This document shows positions 23,160-34,939 of a DNA stretch of 64,000 nucleotides, piece by piece; position 1 is the first letter of the stretch, and every line of letters begins with the position of its first letter. Below the pieces are notes generated by a model. The model searched no databases and was not told where the DNA came from. It worked only from the letters and a program-made list of their open reading frames with translations. This DNA comes from Isoetes taiwanensis (taxonomy: Eukaryota; Streptophyta; Lycopodiopsida; Isoetales; Isoetaceae), in the NCBI GenBank assembly GCA_021234155.1, contig JAJEKV010000096.1, positions 3,163,678 to 3,227,677 of the forward strand. Reading direction: 5' to 3'. A program made the position numbers and the translations under genes.

Positions 23160-24918
23160 ATAGCAAGAAAACTTGCAAAAATTCGTTAGCCACATATACC
23201 TTCTTGGATAAGCGTCTGCCATGAATCTCTAGAGGCAGTAGCAAAGAACACAATGATGCCAAATCAAAGAAGGCATTACAATCAAGTCCACGTCAAAAAC
23301 AACCCAAAGCAGAAGTAAAATAAGCACAAAAAATGGGTGCAGCAACAACGATGAGAACAATAACAGGGTTATCTTTTTGATACTCTGCGATGACACATTT
23401 TTGTTATATGTTTTTGCCTATAAACTGTCGCCTCAATATAAACCCTTTCAAAAATGGTCTTTTCCTTTGAGGTTTTTTCTTTGTAGAACATGATCTTATA
23501 GACAAAAAACGAAGAGAACAGCCTTTGGAAACTGAGAACGAAAGGCAGGATGTAATTTAGAGGCACTTTGAGGAAGAGCAAACACAAAGCAAAAACATTT
23601 CCTCTAAAAAATCAACTAAAGTAGTCAAATAAATTATCTTGTAACTCTTACACGTTCGCTATAGAACCTAACAAAAGGATCTTCAGACTCTAGCATTCCT
23701 GGAGTATAGCATCAAGACTGAAACAAAGAAGATGTTACCTGATATTTGGACCACAAATTTCACCATACAAAGTTTGACCACAATCTGATACCATCACCAT
23801 GCCGCTAGATGTGCAAAAAGCTTGCTGGACCTTGTTTAAGCCCTGAACATGGAAATGGATTGAAGAGTTGGTTGGATTCAGGTGTCATCCAACTTGCGAC
23901 CTAACCCTGCTCCACCATAGTTGCTCCACCAAGTACCTGATGTTAAAGACACCATACGAATGAGCATGGTCATTTTGAACTTCAAAAAAAGAAAGCAAAA
24001 ATACCTGTTATTTGCCACAACGACCATGTTGAAAAGCCGGTTGTTAAGACCGGAGCCGAATCGCCTCTTGATTTGCAATGGCGGAATCGCAACCTCAAAG
24101 GCGATCCGTCGACTCTAAAATGCAAAATATCATCTGAATGAATTGCTGCATAGAACCCTGGCTATGCAGAGCCAAGACTGGAAGCGAACCTGTTCAAATA
24201 CACGTTCAGAAACCCCGAAGCTACCTGTAAAGCAAGGTAGTGGCCGAAATTGCAGCCTAAAGGCCGATTCATCCACTCCAAATTACAAAATGCCATCTAT
24301 TGCACATAAATTTATAAAGCACCTGATGAATAAAGCATGCCAATCCAATTGGCGAACATGCATGGGGCGACAGCTGCAAGAAGGGATATGGGCATCTGCT
24401 GAAGTCTCGGAATCGATAAGGCAACCCCAAAACCTAGAATTTAGTAATCAAACGCAAAAACCACAAACTCGATTTTTGGAATACCTGGAAAGTTTCCCGG
24501 CAGCTAAAAGCTTCTAGACCTTAGAAAACTAACCTGAAAAAAAAATCAAAAAAGTTTTCGGCATGCCGGAAAAACCAAATTTAAACAATAGATATTGTGT
24601 AATAAATGTGAAAACCAAACTTTGTCACAATGCAACTACACAAAATTGAGTTATTTACAACAATTTAGCTAAATCAACATAGCAACTTCCATGACATTTT
24701 GTTGATCTATACATCTAGATTTCTATAATGGATCTTTATTGGCAACACATTATTTCTCTTAAGGGACGCATGCATTTTTAATTCTTACTACCCTTTCTAG
24801 AGTTTCACATATTGTACTTATGTTAGGCAACGCTACATGGCTTACACATGTGGCAATGCTATAATTTGTTTTTAAAAGGCAAGATAAAATCCGTCTATCT
24901 CTACACTTTAAGATTAAA
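23160..24918. other. no gene recognised
   Basis: Short frames such as 24143-24517 lack known domains. The stretch ends at the A|T target site of the Helitron pair. Confidence 0.45.
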
Positions 24919-26535
24919 CTAGTAATGGTGCCCAGCGTTGCTGGGCATAAGTTGAGAGCTTGTAAATGCTTTGGGACGCAGTGAGAAAAGCCCTATCCCT
25001 TTCCCTTTTGCTCTATCCCGCATTTCAGTTTTTCTTATTTTCTCTACTTTTTTTTTCTTTTCTTTTTTTTTCCCGTCTTTCTCACATGTTTCCTTGTTTT
25101 CCCATCCCTTTCCTTCCCCCTTCCCTGTTCCCGATAATCTTTTTCCCCTTCCTTTTGCTCCTTTCTCCACCTTTTCCTCTTCTCTTTTTTTCTTTTGCCC
25201 TTCTCCCTTCCCCTTTCTCTTTTTTTATGCCTTCTCTTTTCCCCACCCTTTTTCCATGTCTTCCCTTTTTCTTAACATTTTTCTCTTTCGCCCTTTTCCA
25301 TGCCTATTTTCCCTTCTCTTTTCCTCGCCTATTTTCCCTTCTCTTTTCCTCCTTTTCCCACTCTTTTCCTCTCTTTTTTGTGTAACCTTTTCCCTTCCAT
25401 TTTTCTTTTCTCCCTTCCGTTTTTCATGCCCTTTTTACCTTTCCTTTTTTCATCTCCTCACCCTGTCCCTCTTTCCCTTTTCCATGTTCCCTTTGTCTCT
25501 TCCCCTTTTCCATTTTCCTCATTTCCTTTTTCCCGTGCCTCTCTCTCTTTCCCCTCTTTTCCATTCTTTTTTCTTTTCTATTTCCCTTTTCCCATGCCCT
25601 TTTTCCCACTTTTCCCTTTTCCCCATGCCTTTTTGCCCTTCACATTCTCTCTTTCCACTTCCCTTTTCTTTTCCTTTTTTCCCTTTTCCTTTCCCTTTTT
25701 TCTTTTTTCCCTTTTCCTTTTACCCTTTTCCCTTTCCCCATGCCTTTTTGCCCTTCACATTCTCTCTTTCCACTTCCCTTTTCCTTTTTTCCCTTTTCTT
25801 TTCCCTTTTCCTTTTTTCCCCTTTTTTATTTTTACCTTTTCCTTTTTCCTTTTCCCCATGCCTTTTACCCTTTTTCCTTTTCCCCATGCCTTTTTCCTTT
25901 CACAACCCTTTCTCTTTTTCCTTTTCTTTTCTCTTTTTTCCTTTTTCCCTTTTCCTTTTACCCTTTCCCTTTTCCCCATGCCTTTTTGCCCTTCACATTC
26001 TCTCTTTCCACTTCCCTTTTCCTTTTTTTCCCTTTTCTTTTCCCTTTTCCTATTTTCCCTTTCCTTTCCCTTTTTTTTCTTTTTTCCTTTTCCTTTTACC
26101 CTTTTCCCTTTTCCCCATGCCTTTTTGCCCTTCACATTCTCTCTTTCCACTTCCCTTTTCCTTTTTTCCCTTTTCCTTTTTTCCCTTTTTTTTTTCCTTT
26201 TCCTTTTTGCCTTTTTCCTTTTCCCCATGCCTTTTTCTTTTCCCCACCCTTTCTCTTTTTCCTTTTCTTTTCCCTTTTTTCTTTTTTCCCTTTTCCTTTT
26301 ACCCTTTTCTCTTTTCCCCATGCCTTTTTGCCCTTCACATTCTCTCTTTCCACTTCCCTTTTCCTTTTCCCCCTTTTCATTTACCCTTTCCCCTTAAGAG
26401 ATCGATGCATGACCAATCACAGTGTTGGTAAGTCGTGCAATAAATCTAGGCCTTCGAATGCATCCAGATGATCTCGGCCATTCAAATTAGGGCTCGATGC
26501 ACTACGCACTTACGGTATAACATTATAATATAAGA
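24919..26535 (-). mobile_element. Helitron b (downstream member of a head-to-tail pair)
   Basis: Read on the minus strand it starts TCTTATATTATAATG at 26535. It ends with a perfect 8-bp stem and 3-base loop hairpin (24947-24929), eight bases, then CTAG (24922-24919) followed by host T. Length 1617 bp, no coding sequence; most of it is a polypyrimidine tract. The 5' 60 bases match Helitron c in layout (TC, TATTATAA, GTGCAT, CCCTAA, GGCC). Confidence 0.78.
24985..26395. repeat. 1.4-kb polypyrimidine (plus) / polypurine (minus) tract with internal repeats
   Basis: Nearly pure C/T on the plus strand, with CCCTTTTCC-type runs. Five copies of the exact box TTTTTGCCCTTCACATTCTC begin near 25630, 25744, 25984, 26121 and 26334. 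Open frames of 486 and 365 codons reflect the absence of A and G and are not genes. Confidence 0.9.
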
Positions 26536-28739
26536 CTAGTTAAGTGCCCAGCGTTGCTGGGCATAGTTTGGAAACTTGTAAATGATAATCCAGCAATCAA
26601 AAACCTTCTTTCCATATTTACTTCCATGTGTTCAAGACGTTAATCATAAGGGCTTCTTGTGACCTTCATTCAAGCAATAATCTCTCATTAGGTTTTAGAA
26701 TATGATTATTGCTATATACATGGACGCACTGATCAATTCTCTATAGTAGAATTAGAATGATTATTGTCTATAGTGTGTTAGGTAGAATTAGAATATGATT
26801 ATTGTCTATAGTGATCCATTCCTCCAAAACATTTAGATGCCGTTTATTGATCCATTCTCCATAACATTTAAGTAGAATTAGAATATGTTTATTGTCTATA
26901 GTGTGCGATAGTTAGTAGATGCCAATGCACTATAATAATTGAAGCCATAATGTGGTCATCAGATAGTAAATATTGGCTATATAAGAGCGTCAATGCAAAT
27001 TTGGCCTCCATTATATCATTGCTAAGTGTAAGGACATGTGATTGTACAAACCTTAAGAAACAATTTGTGATTGCAACAAAACAAAACTAAGCTCTCCCAA
27101 CATAACTTGCTATGTGAAGACAATATTGATGTGATCATAGGTGCACTATAAGAAACTCAAAATGCAGAGAGTTAAAAGGGCACTTTTATTAATCAATGGA
27201 GATGAATAAATTATTGGTCCAACGCCGTGTTGTTTAATGTGAATACCAAGCTTTTAAAGAGTAAAGCAAAAGTGAAGACAAAACGGCTTGAATTTAAGTT
27301 GGTATCCTCTTGATTGAAATAAATGCTATGCTTGGCCGGTCATATCAAAGTGAAGGCTGCGAGGCATTTTCTTATATCATATAGGGCTTGCATCGGCAAA
27401 CTCAAATTAAAACATAAAAAAAACTCACTTTCCATGTCGCCAAATAAATACTTAAGAATGATAGGAATCCGCTGAAGAGTCTTCCTAATGTAATATATGC
27501 CACTAAGTGAGAATTATCAAATGATGTGCATTATTGAACTCCATGAACTTTTATCTGCTCTGAATGCCTGAATGCAGGCTCCTACATACTCAACTGTCCA
27601 AGCGACCTCACAATTGAATTGAAGATAACACTTAAAACGTACTTAAAATGTTGATTATTCTGCATGCCAGTCAGTTTAAGTTCCTATCTCACCTTGCCTA
27701 TTGTTTCTAAGACCTTGTTGATGCTTGGCTTGCTTCCATCGCACATTTAGAAGAAGCATACACTATGACCAGCGATAACAGCAATGTCAAACTACAATAT
27801 AGATTTTAGCTATACACAATTTAAAAAAAGGAGGAACTGGCCACATGAAGATGTAACAACATAAATCGCCCTTTTTTCTCTTGAATATTGCTGAACTCCA
27901 ATCTTAGCATGAGCATAAGAATAGCCTGCTTTCATTTTTTTTATACTTGAGACTTGATAAAATTAGATATTGATGGAAATGCATGGGATTGTGAGCAGTC
28001 TGGTGTGGTATGAATGAGTGGGAAACAATCTGAAAAGAACCAAATACCGCTCTCCTCTAACAAAAGATAGCATTAATTCCATCACATTAGGAGCAAGAGC
28101 AATGAAGGCATCAATCCCCTTGCCTTCTTTTCCTAGAATAAGACAAATTTTTCCATTATACCAGTCTCCCAATCCATATGCTAGTTTAAAGGCTTTCCTA
28201 ACTTCTATATCAACATCATAAACATGCCTATGTGAGCTATCCACAACCGAATCAACCGAATCTTATCAGGATATGGAGTCTGAATTCTGGCATGAAAATC
28301 TTATCGGGATACTCATCAACATATTGGCAAATCCATGGAGCTTATTTGCTGTCCCCGCCCGGATGCGCTGGTGCAGCAAATTTGCTGCAGATTTTAAATC
28401 ATTCTTTTCCAATTCACCACATGATGTTATTTATGGATGTTAACAAAAAAGCATTGCCAAAGTGAGTCAATGGCACTGAAGGCAAATGTTCCATGCATCC
28501 AATCACGGCTTGAAATAGAGTCCTTTCTGAAGAAGCCAATGATCTTGCTTTGCATATTCTCCACCATATGTGCCTACATGTTATCCCACCGGGGGTATGC
28601 TACTCTATGGACATAACAATGATCTCATCATTGGAGCTCTTTCTACAAATTTGCCATAAACACCGACATCTCGTAAACATGTATAGTTAAGCTCTCGTTT
28701 CTTGAAAAAGGTAAGTGATCAAGGGTAAAGAGCCTCGAG

Positions 28740-29425
28740 TTTATGGCAAACAATCGACTCTATAATTTCATGAAGTTTCGAAATGTTGTTCTATCTGCAA
28801 TCTTGCAATCTGACAATTATAGCACATACCTAAATTTATACCTCCACATGAGAATCTCATAACCAGTGGAGTTTATGGCAAACACTCTGACTCCATAATT
28901 TTATGAAGTTCTAAAATGTTGTTCCATCTGCATTCTGATTATTGTAGTACATACCTAAATTTATACTTCAACATGAGAATCTCATAACCTGTTACATCAG
29001 AACCTTCCTAGATTTTAAGCATCTCCTTTCCAATCTTTGCTCTTCAAACCAGTGGAGTTTATGGCAAACACTCTGACTCCATAATTTTATGAAGTTCTAA
29101 AATGTTGTTCCATCTGCATTCTGATTATTGTAGTACATACCTAAATTTATACTTCAACATGAGAATCTCAGTAACTTTGTTACATCAGAACCTTCCTAGA
29201 TTTTAAGCATCTCCTTTCCAATCTTTGCTCTTCAAACCAGTGGAGTTTATGGCAAACACTCTGACTCCATAATTTTATGAAGTTCTAAAATGTTGTTCCA
29301 TCTGCATTCTGATTATTGTAGTACATACCTAAATTTATACTTCAACATGAGAATCTCATAACCTGTTACATCAGAACCTTCCTAGATTTTAAGCATCTCC
29401 TTTCCAATCTTTGCTCTTCAAACCA
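28740..29425. repeat. tandem repeat, unit 186-188 bp, about 3.5 copies
   Basis: AACCAGTGGAGTTTATGGCA starts at 28861, 29047 and 29235. The last full copies are nearly identical; the first unit (28740-28860) is diverged and carries small insertions. Lies inside Helitron c. Confidence 0.88.
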
Positions 29426-29429
29426 CCAC

Positions 29430-31218
29430 CCCGCAAACTTTGGTCTCTGCCACAAAGCATAACATGAATCAAATACAGTTTATTGGACCAGATTTCTGAA
29501 TAAGAACATACCAACAGACCTCTTCAAATGCCAAAGCTTACCTCTGCAAATGATGGATAGTTGCAAGCAGGCGAGTGTTCTTCCTACTCTCTGCAGTAAC
29601 TTCCCCCAACCTGCACAAACACAACCTCTTCTGTACTTCCAACCTCTAATCATGTTGGAAGTACAAAGAGATACCAATTAGAAAGTGCATTCGGCTGCAG
29701 TTGTGGCTCTAAAAATCATGGTATCAGATTGATAACAGTACAAAAATTATGAGAGAAGCCCTATTTAACCAAAGCCTTACATTGCACAAATAATAGTCCA
29801 TATGTTGGTGAAGCAAGCCAATTGCCTGGAGATTTTGTATCAGCGTTGAAAGATTGAAAAAGCAAGATTCCAGCTAAATTATACATTGAATCTTCACTTA
29901 TTTCCTATGAGAATGGTCTGTCCCAGACCAAGATTTAGCTCTGAATAGAGGCATTTTTCTATCTATGCACAGGCATCTGCAAGTGAACAAATGAAAGCTT
30001 TATCACAAAAAAAGGTCGTCAACAGACTCATGACGTGCCGCCTAATCTGAGAAGCCCCAAATTATACTCAAGAATTATAAAAGTTCAGAGAGCACTACCT
30101 TATCTAGATGTCAGTCACTGCATGAATCACTGCAGTTTTTGCTTGTTGATTCGTGTGTTCCAATCCAGGGAGAGGCAGGTTGGCATTGGAAGGGTTCTTC
30201 TGCTGCCAATACAATCGACACCCAGCTGCAGCAATGGCTTGTGCACATTTCATTTATTTTGCAAGCATAAAAAATTTATGCAGGCTTTAGCAATTACATG
30301 AGCTACTCCGAAGCTCCTCAAAGGTGTGCATAATCTGAAGTGATCATAGCCATCGGCAAACTGCAAATATGCAGATGCCCAAATTGAAACCAACCTAATC
30401 AAAATTAAAATTATTCAGATATTACCTGATGCACATGAAATGCAAATCGTATTCCTTGCAGAAGTAAATACTCTCTCATTGGTTTTAGCGAAGCTGTAAC
30501 CCTTTAATTATCCTCCTCATATACTACTTTGCTAATTTGACAGAAGAATGTTTGATCTGCAGTGAAAAGGGACACTGCAGAATAGGAACAGTTTAAAATC
30601 AGGAGAATCGAAGAAGTATTGGGCACAGCTGGTAAGTACCTTGCCTACTATTCCAGAATCAAGAATCCAATATACAGGAATGCGGCCATCCAATTTTTAC
30701 TGTTAGTGGTGGAAATAGATAGATATTTCATGTATTAGAGACGTTCCATATGTTCCAAACCTAAATGTCAGTGCCCAAGCAAAATAACAAAGACATGCCT
30801 ATTCTCCTGCCCTGCAAATGCATCCTCTGCTGCCTAGGCACCAGGATCCATTTCCTCAATTACTAACCATCACCATCTGGACGACTTGGCTTTCCAAGCA
30901 CGGCCTCAGGATGATGGATGCAATTTTTTCCAAGAGAGCAATATGAAAAGACAGAAAAGCTTACGGTAGAGTCATAACTTCTTAAAACACTGATTTTCAA
31001 AATACTGCTTAACGTAGGCACAAAGAATAAGGGCGTCCGACGGAACCATCCCCAAATCCGGCTTACCTGTTTTGATCTTAACCCCGCTCTTGTTTTGCAA
31101 AGAATTAAGGTCGATTGCTGTTGGTTCCACGACCGTCCAACTTTTAAATCAAAGAAATCATGGCCGTCAAAAATTTTAGGGTTTTATGCACGACATACAC
31201 TAAAACTTTATAATAAAG
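29430..31218. other. 5' part of Helitron c, no gene recognised
   Basis: Scattered short frames only. The last 200 bases have the Helitron 5'-end layout, including a CCCTAA and GGCC block on the minus strand. Confidence 0.5.
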
Positions 31219-31679
31219 GATACAACACTTACATCTAAATCATACGTTCATGTAGGTACAAGGTCTTGCAAAAAACAAATAAACAAGGAAATAGGTAGAT
31301 CCCACAAACATTATAAAAGCTCAACATGGGGTACTTTGCATAAACATGCTTTCTTTTGGATGCTTTGGCGTTGTGTGATTTATGTTTTGTCATTACATCT
31401 GAGGTTATTTCATGCATCCATTATTACCATATCTGTTGCAGATCAAGGAAAGCATCGATTTGAGGCAATAGATTATATGATAAACCTTGTGTTTCTTTTT
31501 CATTTTTTGAGGCATTCAGCATGAAAATATCAAAGTATAGGTTAGATCACTCCATTCTAAGGTTCAAAAATGCTATTTTGATTTGGTTATTTCCAATTTG
31601 TTAGTGCAAAAAGCGATGCCTTTCTTCAACCCGACTACCAACATCTGTCCTGCCTCGAATTAACATAAATTTGTACTTA

Positions 31680-31709
31680 TGCCCGGCAACGCCGGGCACC
31701 TGTTACTAG
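31680..31709 (+). mobile_element. Helitron 3' end (d), plus strand
   Basis: Perfect hairpin TGCCCGGC-aac-GCCGGGCA (31680-31698), then CTAG at 31706-31709 followed by T. The element extends leftward and would include the site of the b/c pair; its 5' end was not identified. Confidence 0.72.
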
Positions 31710-31932
31710 TTTGTTATAATTTCAAGACTCATTTTTGCTATAATTTAAATAGCAATAGATTTTTAAAGGAATCTATTGTGAAAAGTAGTCAAAGACTTCT
31801 TGTATTAGAGGTATCTAAACACAAACACCATAAACTTTGTACTTCAAGAATGTATAAACCCTTCGCATTGCAAAGTATAATGTGATTTATTAGCATCTTC
31901 ACGGACATTTCCCCTTCCTTATCGGAAGCAGC

Positions 31933-32364
31933 TCATCTCAAGGAACTGTATTCGATTCCGAATGCCTTCATCCTCAATCTCTCACAATATCCTAGGAGGC
32001 CAGAGTTACCGTCACCACAAAATCGGACTAAACTTGAAACGTCCTGAAATGACGGTTTCTTGCCACTCAACGGATCTAATGGATATAAACTGCCATCCGC
32101 CCAGATGTCGACACTTTTTGAGCCTGCAAGACGCAACACGTCGAGGTCTAAGTTATTATTTTTTAAACCTCCTTTTTTGCGATTGAAGACTGGAGCATAT
32201 TCGTGAGTCAGTTGGATCCTTATCCACACATCATTTGGAGCTTCCATATTGCGTGGATCGCACAGCGCGAAATGAAGGTGTACAATTTGTATGCCCCAGC
32301 ACAATTCGCTTCGTGTGAGCCAAACGTCTGTACTAACCTCGTTTTTGAAATTTGCAACGTGCAT
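31933..32364 (-). CDS. unrecognised open frame near the right end of Element II
   Basis: 143 codons, spanning palindromic unit 6. The C-terminal part (LDLDVLRLAGSKSVDIWADG, then KKPSFQDVSSLVRFCGDG) has a normal amino-acid mix, unlike most frames nearby, but I recognise no family. It may be a decayed exon of an Element II gene or chance. Confidence 0.2.
   Translation of the reverse strand: MHVANFKNEVSTDVWLTRSELCWGIQIVHLHFALCDPRNMEAPNDVWIRIQLTHEYAPVFNRKKGGLKNNNLDLDVLRLAGSKSVDIWADGSLYPLDPLSGKKPSFQDVSSLVRFCGDGNSGLLGYCERLRMKAFGIEYSSLR
32255..32321. repeat. 67-bp palindromic unit 6
   Basis: Left arm GGATCGCACAGCGCGAA; right arm TTCGCTTCGTGTGAGCC. Same length and arm pattern as units 1-5, located 754 bp from the right end of Element II, mirroring unit 1 (812 bp from the left end). 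Confidence 0.72.
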
Positions 32365-33048
32365 ATGGAAATCGAAAAGTCCATTCTCCTACAATCCATG
32401 CTTTTATACATTAAGCAAATTCAAATTTCGAATTGTAGGGGGCGGGAAGCCTGTATTGGGATGAAGTAAAGATCCCGGTTAATGTGGGTTCACATAGATG
32501 AACTGCGAAGCGTTAGTTTAAAACCTGTTGAACTTGGGCTGAGGCAAAAAAATTCAGCCCCGTTTTGGAAAATCAGCGCTGAATTTTTTAATCAGTGCCG
32601 ACTCCGCCAGCACTCAGCGGAGGGCCTAAACTTCTCCATGTGAACCACCCATAAGGCGCAGCCGCAGCGCCTCAAAATGAAAGTCTGATACAAAGCTTCA
32701 ACCTACACATTCAAATTTTGAAATGTGGAAGGTGGGAAGCTTGTATGGGCATGGCCTCTAAATGAAAATAGCGCAAGAATCGGTGATGCGCACGCTTGGT
32801 ATCTGACAAACCAAGAGACACCGTCATGAGTTGCCAGTATGCTATAATGCAAGTGGCTTTTTAGAAGCGGCACGTGTTGCATCAGTCTGGCTGACAACCA
32901 ACAGAATTAAATACATATGGCGCCATGAATGCGCGATCCCCCTTATTCCGGAAGAATATTCCAAGTAAATCTGTAATGATGAGATTTTGGTATCCTAGGT
33001 GGCATGGGAAAAAAGGAGCGGAAATATGACGTGGAATGGCTGATAGGA
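32322..33048. other. Element II right subterminal region
   Basis: Holds the inverted copy of ATTCCACGTCAT at 33026-33037 and no recognised gene. Confidence 0.5.
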
Positions 33049-33075
33049 GGCCATTTTGAGACCCCAAATCCGCCC
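33049..33075 (-). repeat. Element II right terminal inverted repeat
   Basis: Perfect 27-bp inverted copy of 7063-7089, with TA outside. It abuts the interrupted Ulp1 reading frame. Confidence 0.82.
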
Positions 33076-33079
33076 TAAT

Positions 33080-33640
33080 GGTCCTCGACAGAATTGAAGA
33101 TCTGAATGTTTATGGTGTTCTTACTCTTAGTAAGTGCCATGTTGAAGATGGCCAAAGTGTGATGTTGAGTAACATCACATAGCATTGGAATCATAATCCA
33201 TCTGCACTTGAGCCAATTTATCCCTGTAAGAGCTCCCTTTACAATATCTCTTCCACGCTCGGAGGTTGCCATAGATTTATCTTTTTCGCTTGCCTTGCAG
33301 TGTGGTGCGGGAAGAACCAGACGTCGGCCTTCTTATCATCTGGAACACAGAGCTGCAGGTACCTATAACAAGTTGAAAAGGATGAAATTACTAACTTGAC
33401 TTACATATACAAATGAATAAGTTCAAAGTCCAGTACCTAGCATACATATCTACATGTCGGTTGGAAAATTTTCCAACATCCATGTCCAGCACATCTTAAT
33501 AAATAACACTCCATTTCAGGCAAAGATCCTGGGAAGATCTTTGCCTTCTTCAGCTTCATCATTCGGTTGAGCAAAGCATCATATGGCCTGTATTCAGAAC
33601 TGCAGTCTGGGTTCAATGACCAGTATCTACATTCGTCTAC
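33080..33640 (-). pseudogene. Ulp1-like cysteine protease, N-terminal part
   Basis: Reading leftward: RYWSLNPDCSSEYRPYDALL (about 33630), an interval with intron-like sequence, then VPDDKKADVWFFPHHTA (about 33345). A frame change leads to INWLKCRWIMIPM, HHTLAIFNM (catalytic His, about 33160) and INIQIFNSV (about 33100), where the family has Asp and this copy has Asn. The frame reaches the Element II end at 33075; the Gln/Cys half lies beyond the insert at 6560-7058. Preceded on the same strand by a charged linker and the RING/coiled-coil region, so it may be part of one long accessory protein. Confidence 0.72.
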
Positions 33641-33714
33641 TACTATCCATAGTATTTTAAAGTTTTTAACTTAGATACTAGATGTAAATAAAAATATAAG
33701 ATATGTAGATCAAG

Positions 33715-34373
33715 TTACCTGTAGAGATCATTCTTATGCTCTGCTGATACTGTTTTCTCGAAGTCAGTATCCATTTCCTTCTCTTCTTTTTCAATTTCCT
33801 CACTTTTCAGATTCTTTTTAGGTCTTGAATCCTTGTCTTCAACCTCTCCTGATTTCTCATTGTCATGAACTTCAACCTCCTTTACTATGTTAGAAGCAAG
33901 ATTTGCCATAAAGTCAAGAGTATCCCACTCTAGATCTTGACGCTCGGAAGATTCCTCTTGATTAGGACCTGTAAACATGGATGTCATGGACTTCTCAACT
34001 GCTGTACCCTGAAATAAAATGCTTTCTTACCTATTTCTACTGCTTTAATTTTCTTCTTCTGTGCCCTTTTAGGCGTGGACTTCTTCTTTGGAGTCACATT
34101 TTCTGTTGTTGCCTTTACTTTTGCAGATGTGGCCTTAGCCTGCTCTCTCAATTTCTCGAGTTCCTCGTCATAATCTAGAATGTCACCATGCAGACCTGAA
34201 GTGCGAGCTTCCTCAACCTGTATCACCGTAGGAATAGTGAGTTTGCTTTTTCCTTCAATCACTGCTTTCTTTCCCTCGGCTACATCTTGCACCTCAATTT
34301 TTTTGGAACCTCCAAAATTGTGAAAACTGAACCAAGAATAAGAAATTGCTTCTTCCGACACAATGTAAAACAA
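33715..34373 (-). pseudogene. charged linker region between RING and Ulp1 modules
   Basis: Two overlapping frames (34373-33984 and 33987-33715) encode Lys/Glu-rich, low-complexity sequence, for example KKKSTPKRAQKKKIKAVEIG and EKEEKEMDTDFEKTVS. It looks like a flexible, possibly nuclear-targeted linker. No family match from memory. Confidence 0.5.
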
Positions 34374-34529
34374 TTTAAAAACAAGCGCATCTGATCTGTG
34401 GTGTAATTTCTGCTCAGTTGTTTTTTTGGCACTTTGAAGCTCTAAAAATAAATCATATGACAGTCATATATCAGTCTCTAACTAATCAGTCTCTAACTAT
34501 TCTGTTGAAAAATAGCAGTACATATTACT

Positions 34530-34930
34530 AGAACTTATCTACATTGAAGTACTTTGAGTACATACACATATAAACAGCTATTTATCTAGATGGAATGTAC
34601 ATGTAATGTACATGAATGTGCTCCAATGTATGCACATGTACACATCAGACAATTCTATTACATAACATACCTCTAAATGTTCTGCCACAAAACTCAGTAC
34701 ACAACTCCTAATTTTATGTATTTGCGTTCTACATCTAGGACCCTACATTGTGAATGTACAACATACATGTAAGAAACACATATATGTATGACATGCAAGC
34801 CATGGAACTATAAGTATAAAATAACCAGTACACTCCTACATGCTGTAGCAAAACCTTAAGTGCAGCAATCTAGATGTAAATGGATTCTACATTGCAGTAA
34901 TCCTGGGTGCAGCAAATTAAATATAAATCA
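34530..34930 (-). other. intron-like stretch with dense GTACAT motifs
   Basis: Dense TACATT/GTACAT/ACATGTA motifs, as in the transposase gene intron at 2845-3463. A CTGCAG-like acceptor context lies near its end. No coding potential. Confidence 0.45.
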
Positions 34931-34939
34931 TGAAATACT

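Larger units (their letters stand above)
26536..31220 (-). mobile_element. Helitron c (upstream member of the head-to-tail pair)
   Basis: Read on the minus strand it starts TCCTTTATTATAAAG at 31220, preceded by host A. It ends with a perfect hairpin (26563-26545), five bases, then CTAG (26539-26536), which abuts the TC of Helitron b directly. Length 4685 bp. No Rep/helicase was found, so it is non-autonomous. It contains an array of 187-bp repeats and unrecognised frames, one of which (28244-27963, minus) could be a captured fragment. Confidence 0.75.
7063..33075. mobile_element. Element II: 26-kb TIR element inserted in the Ulp1 gene of Element I
   Basis: The ends are perfect 27-bp inverted repeats (7063-7089 and 33049-33075), with TA outside each (7061-7062 and 33076-33077). 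A second perfect inverted block, ATTCCACGTCAT, lies 45 bp inside the left end (7108-7119) and 38 bp inside the right (33026-33037). Removing everything between leaves the Ulp1 N-part next to the Ulp1 C-part on the same strand, with an open frame across the join (GPLMIDVDMVAL). No transposase was recognised inside. Much of the length is secondary insertions: LINE, Helitrons and tandem arrays. It could be a large non-autonomous element that grew by nesting, or an autonomous one too decayed to read. Confidence 0.72.

Noticed and set aside
24971-26431. Long open frames (486, 365 and 243 codons) rich in Phe, Pro, Leu and Ser
   Set aside because: They arise because the plus strand is almost pure C/T, so no stop codon can occur in any plus frame. 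Overlapping Lys/Glu/Gly-rich minus frames have the same cause.
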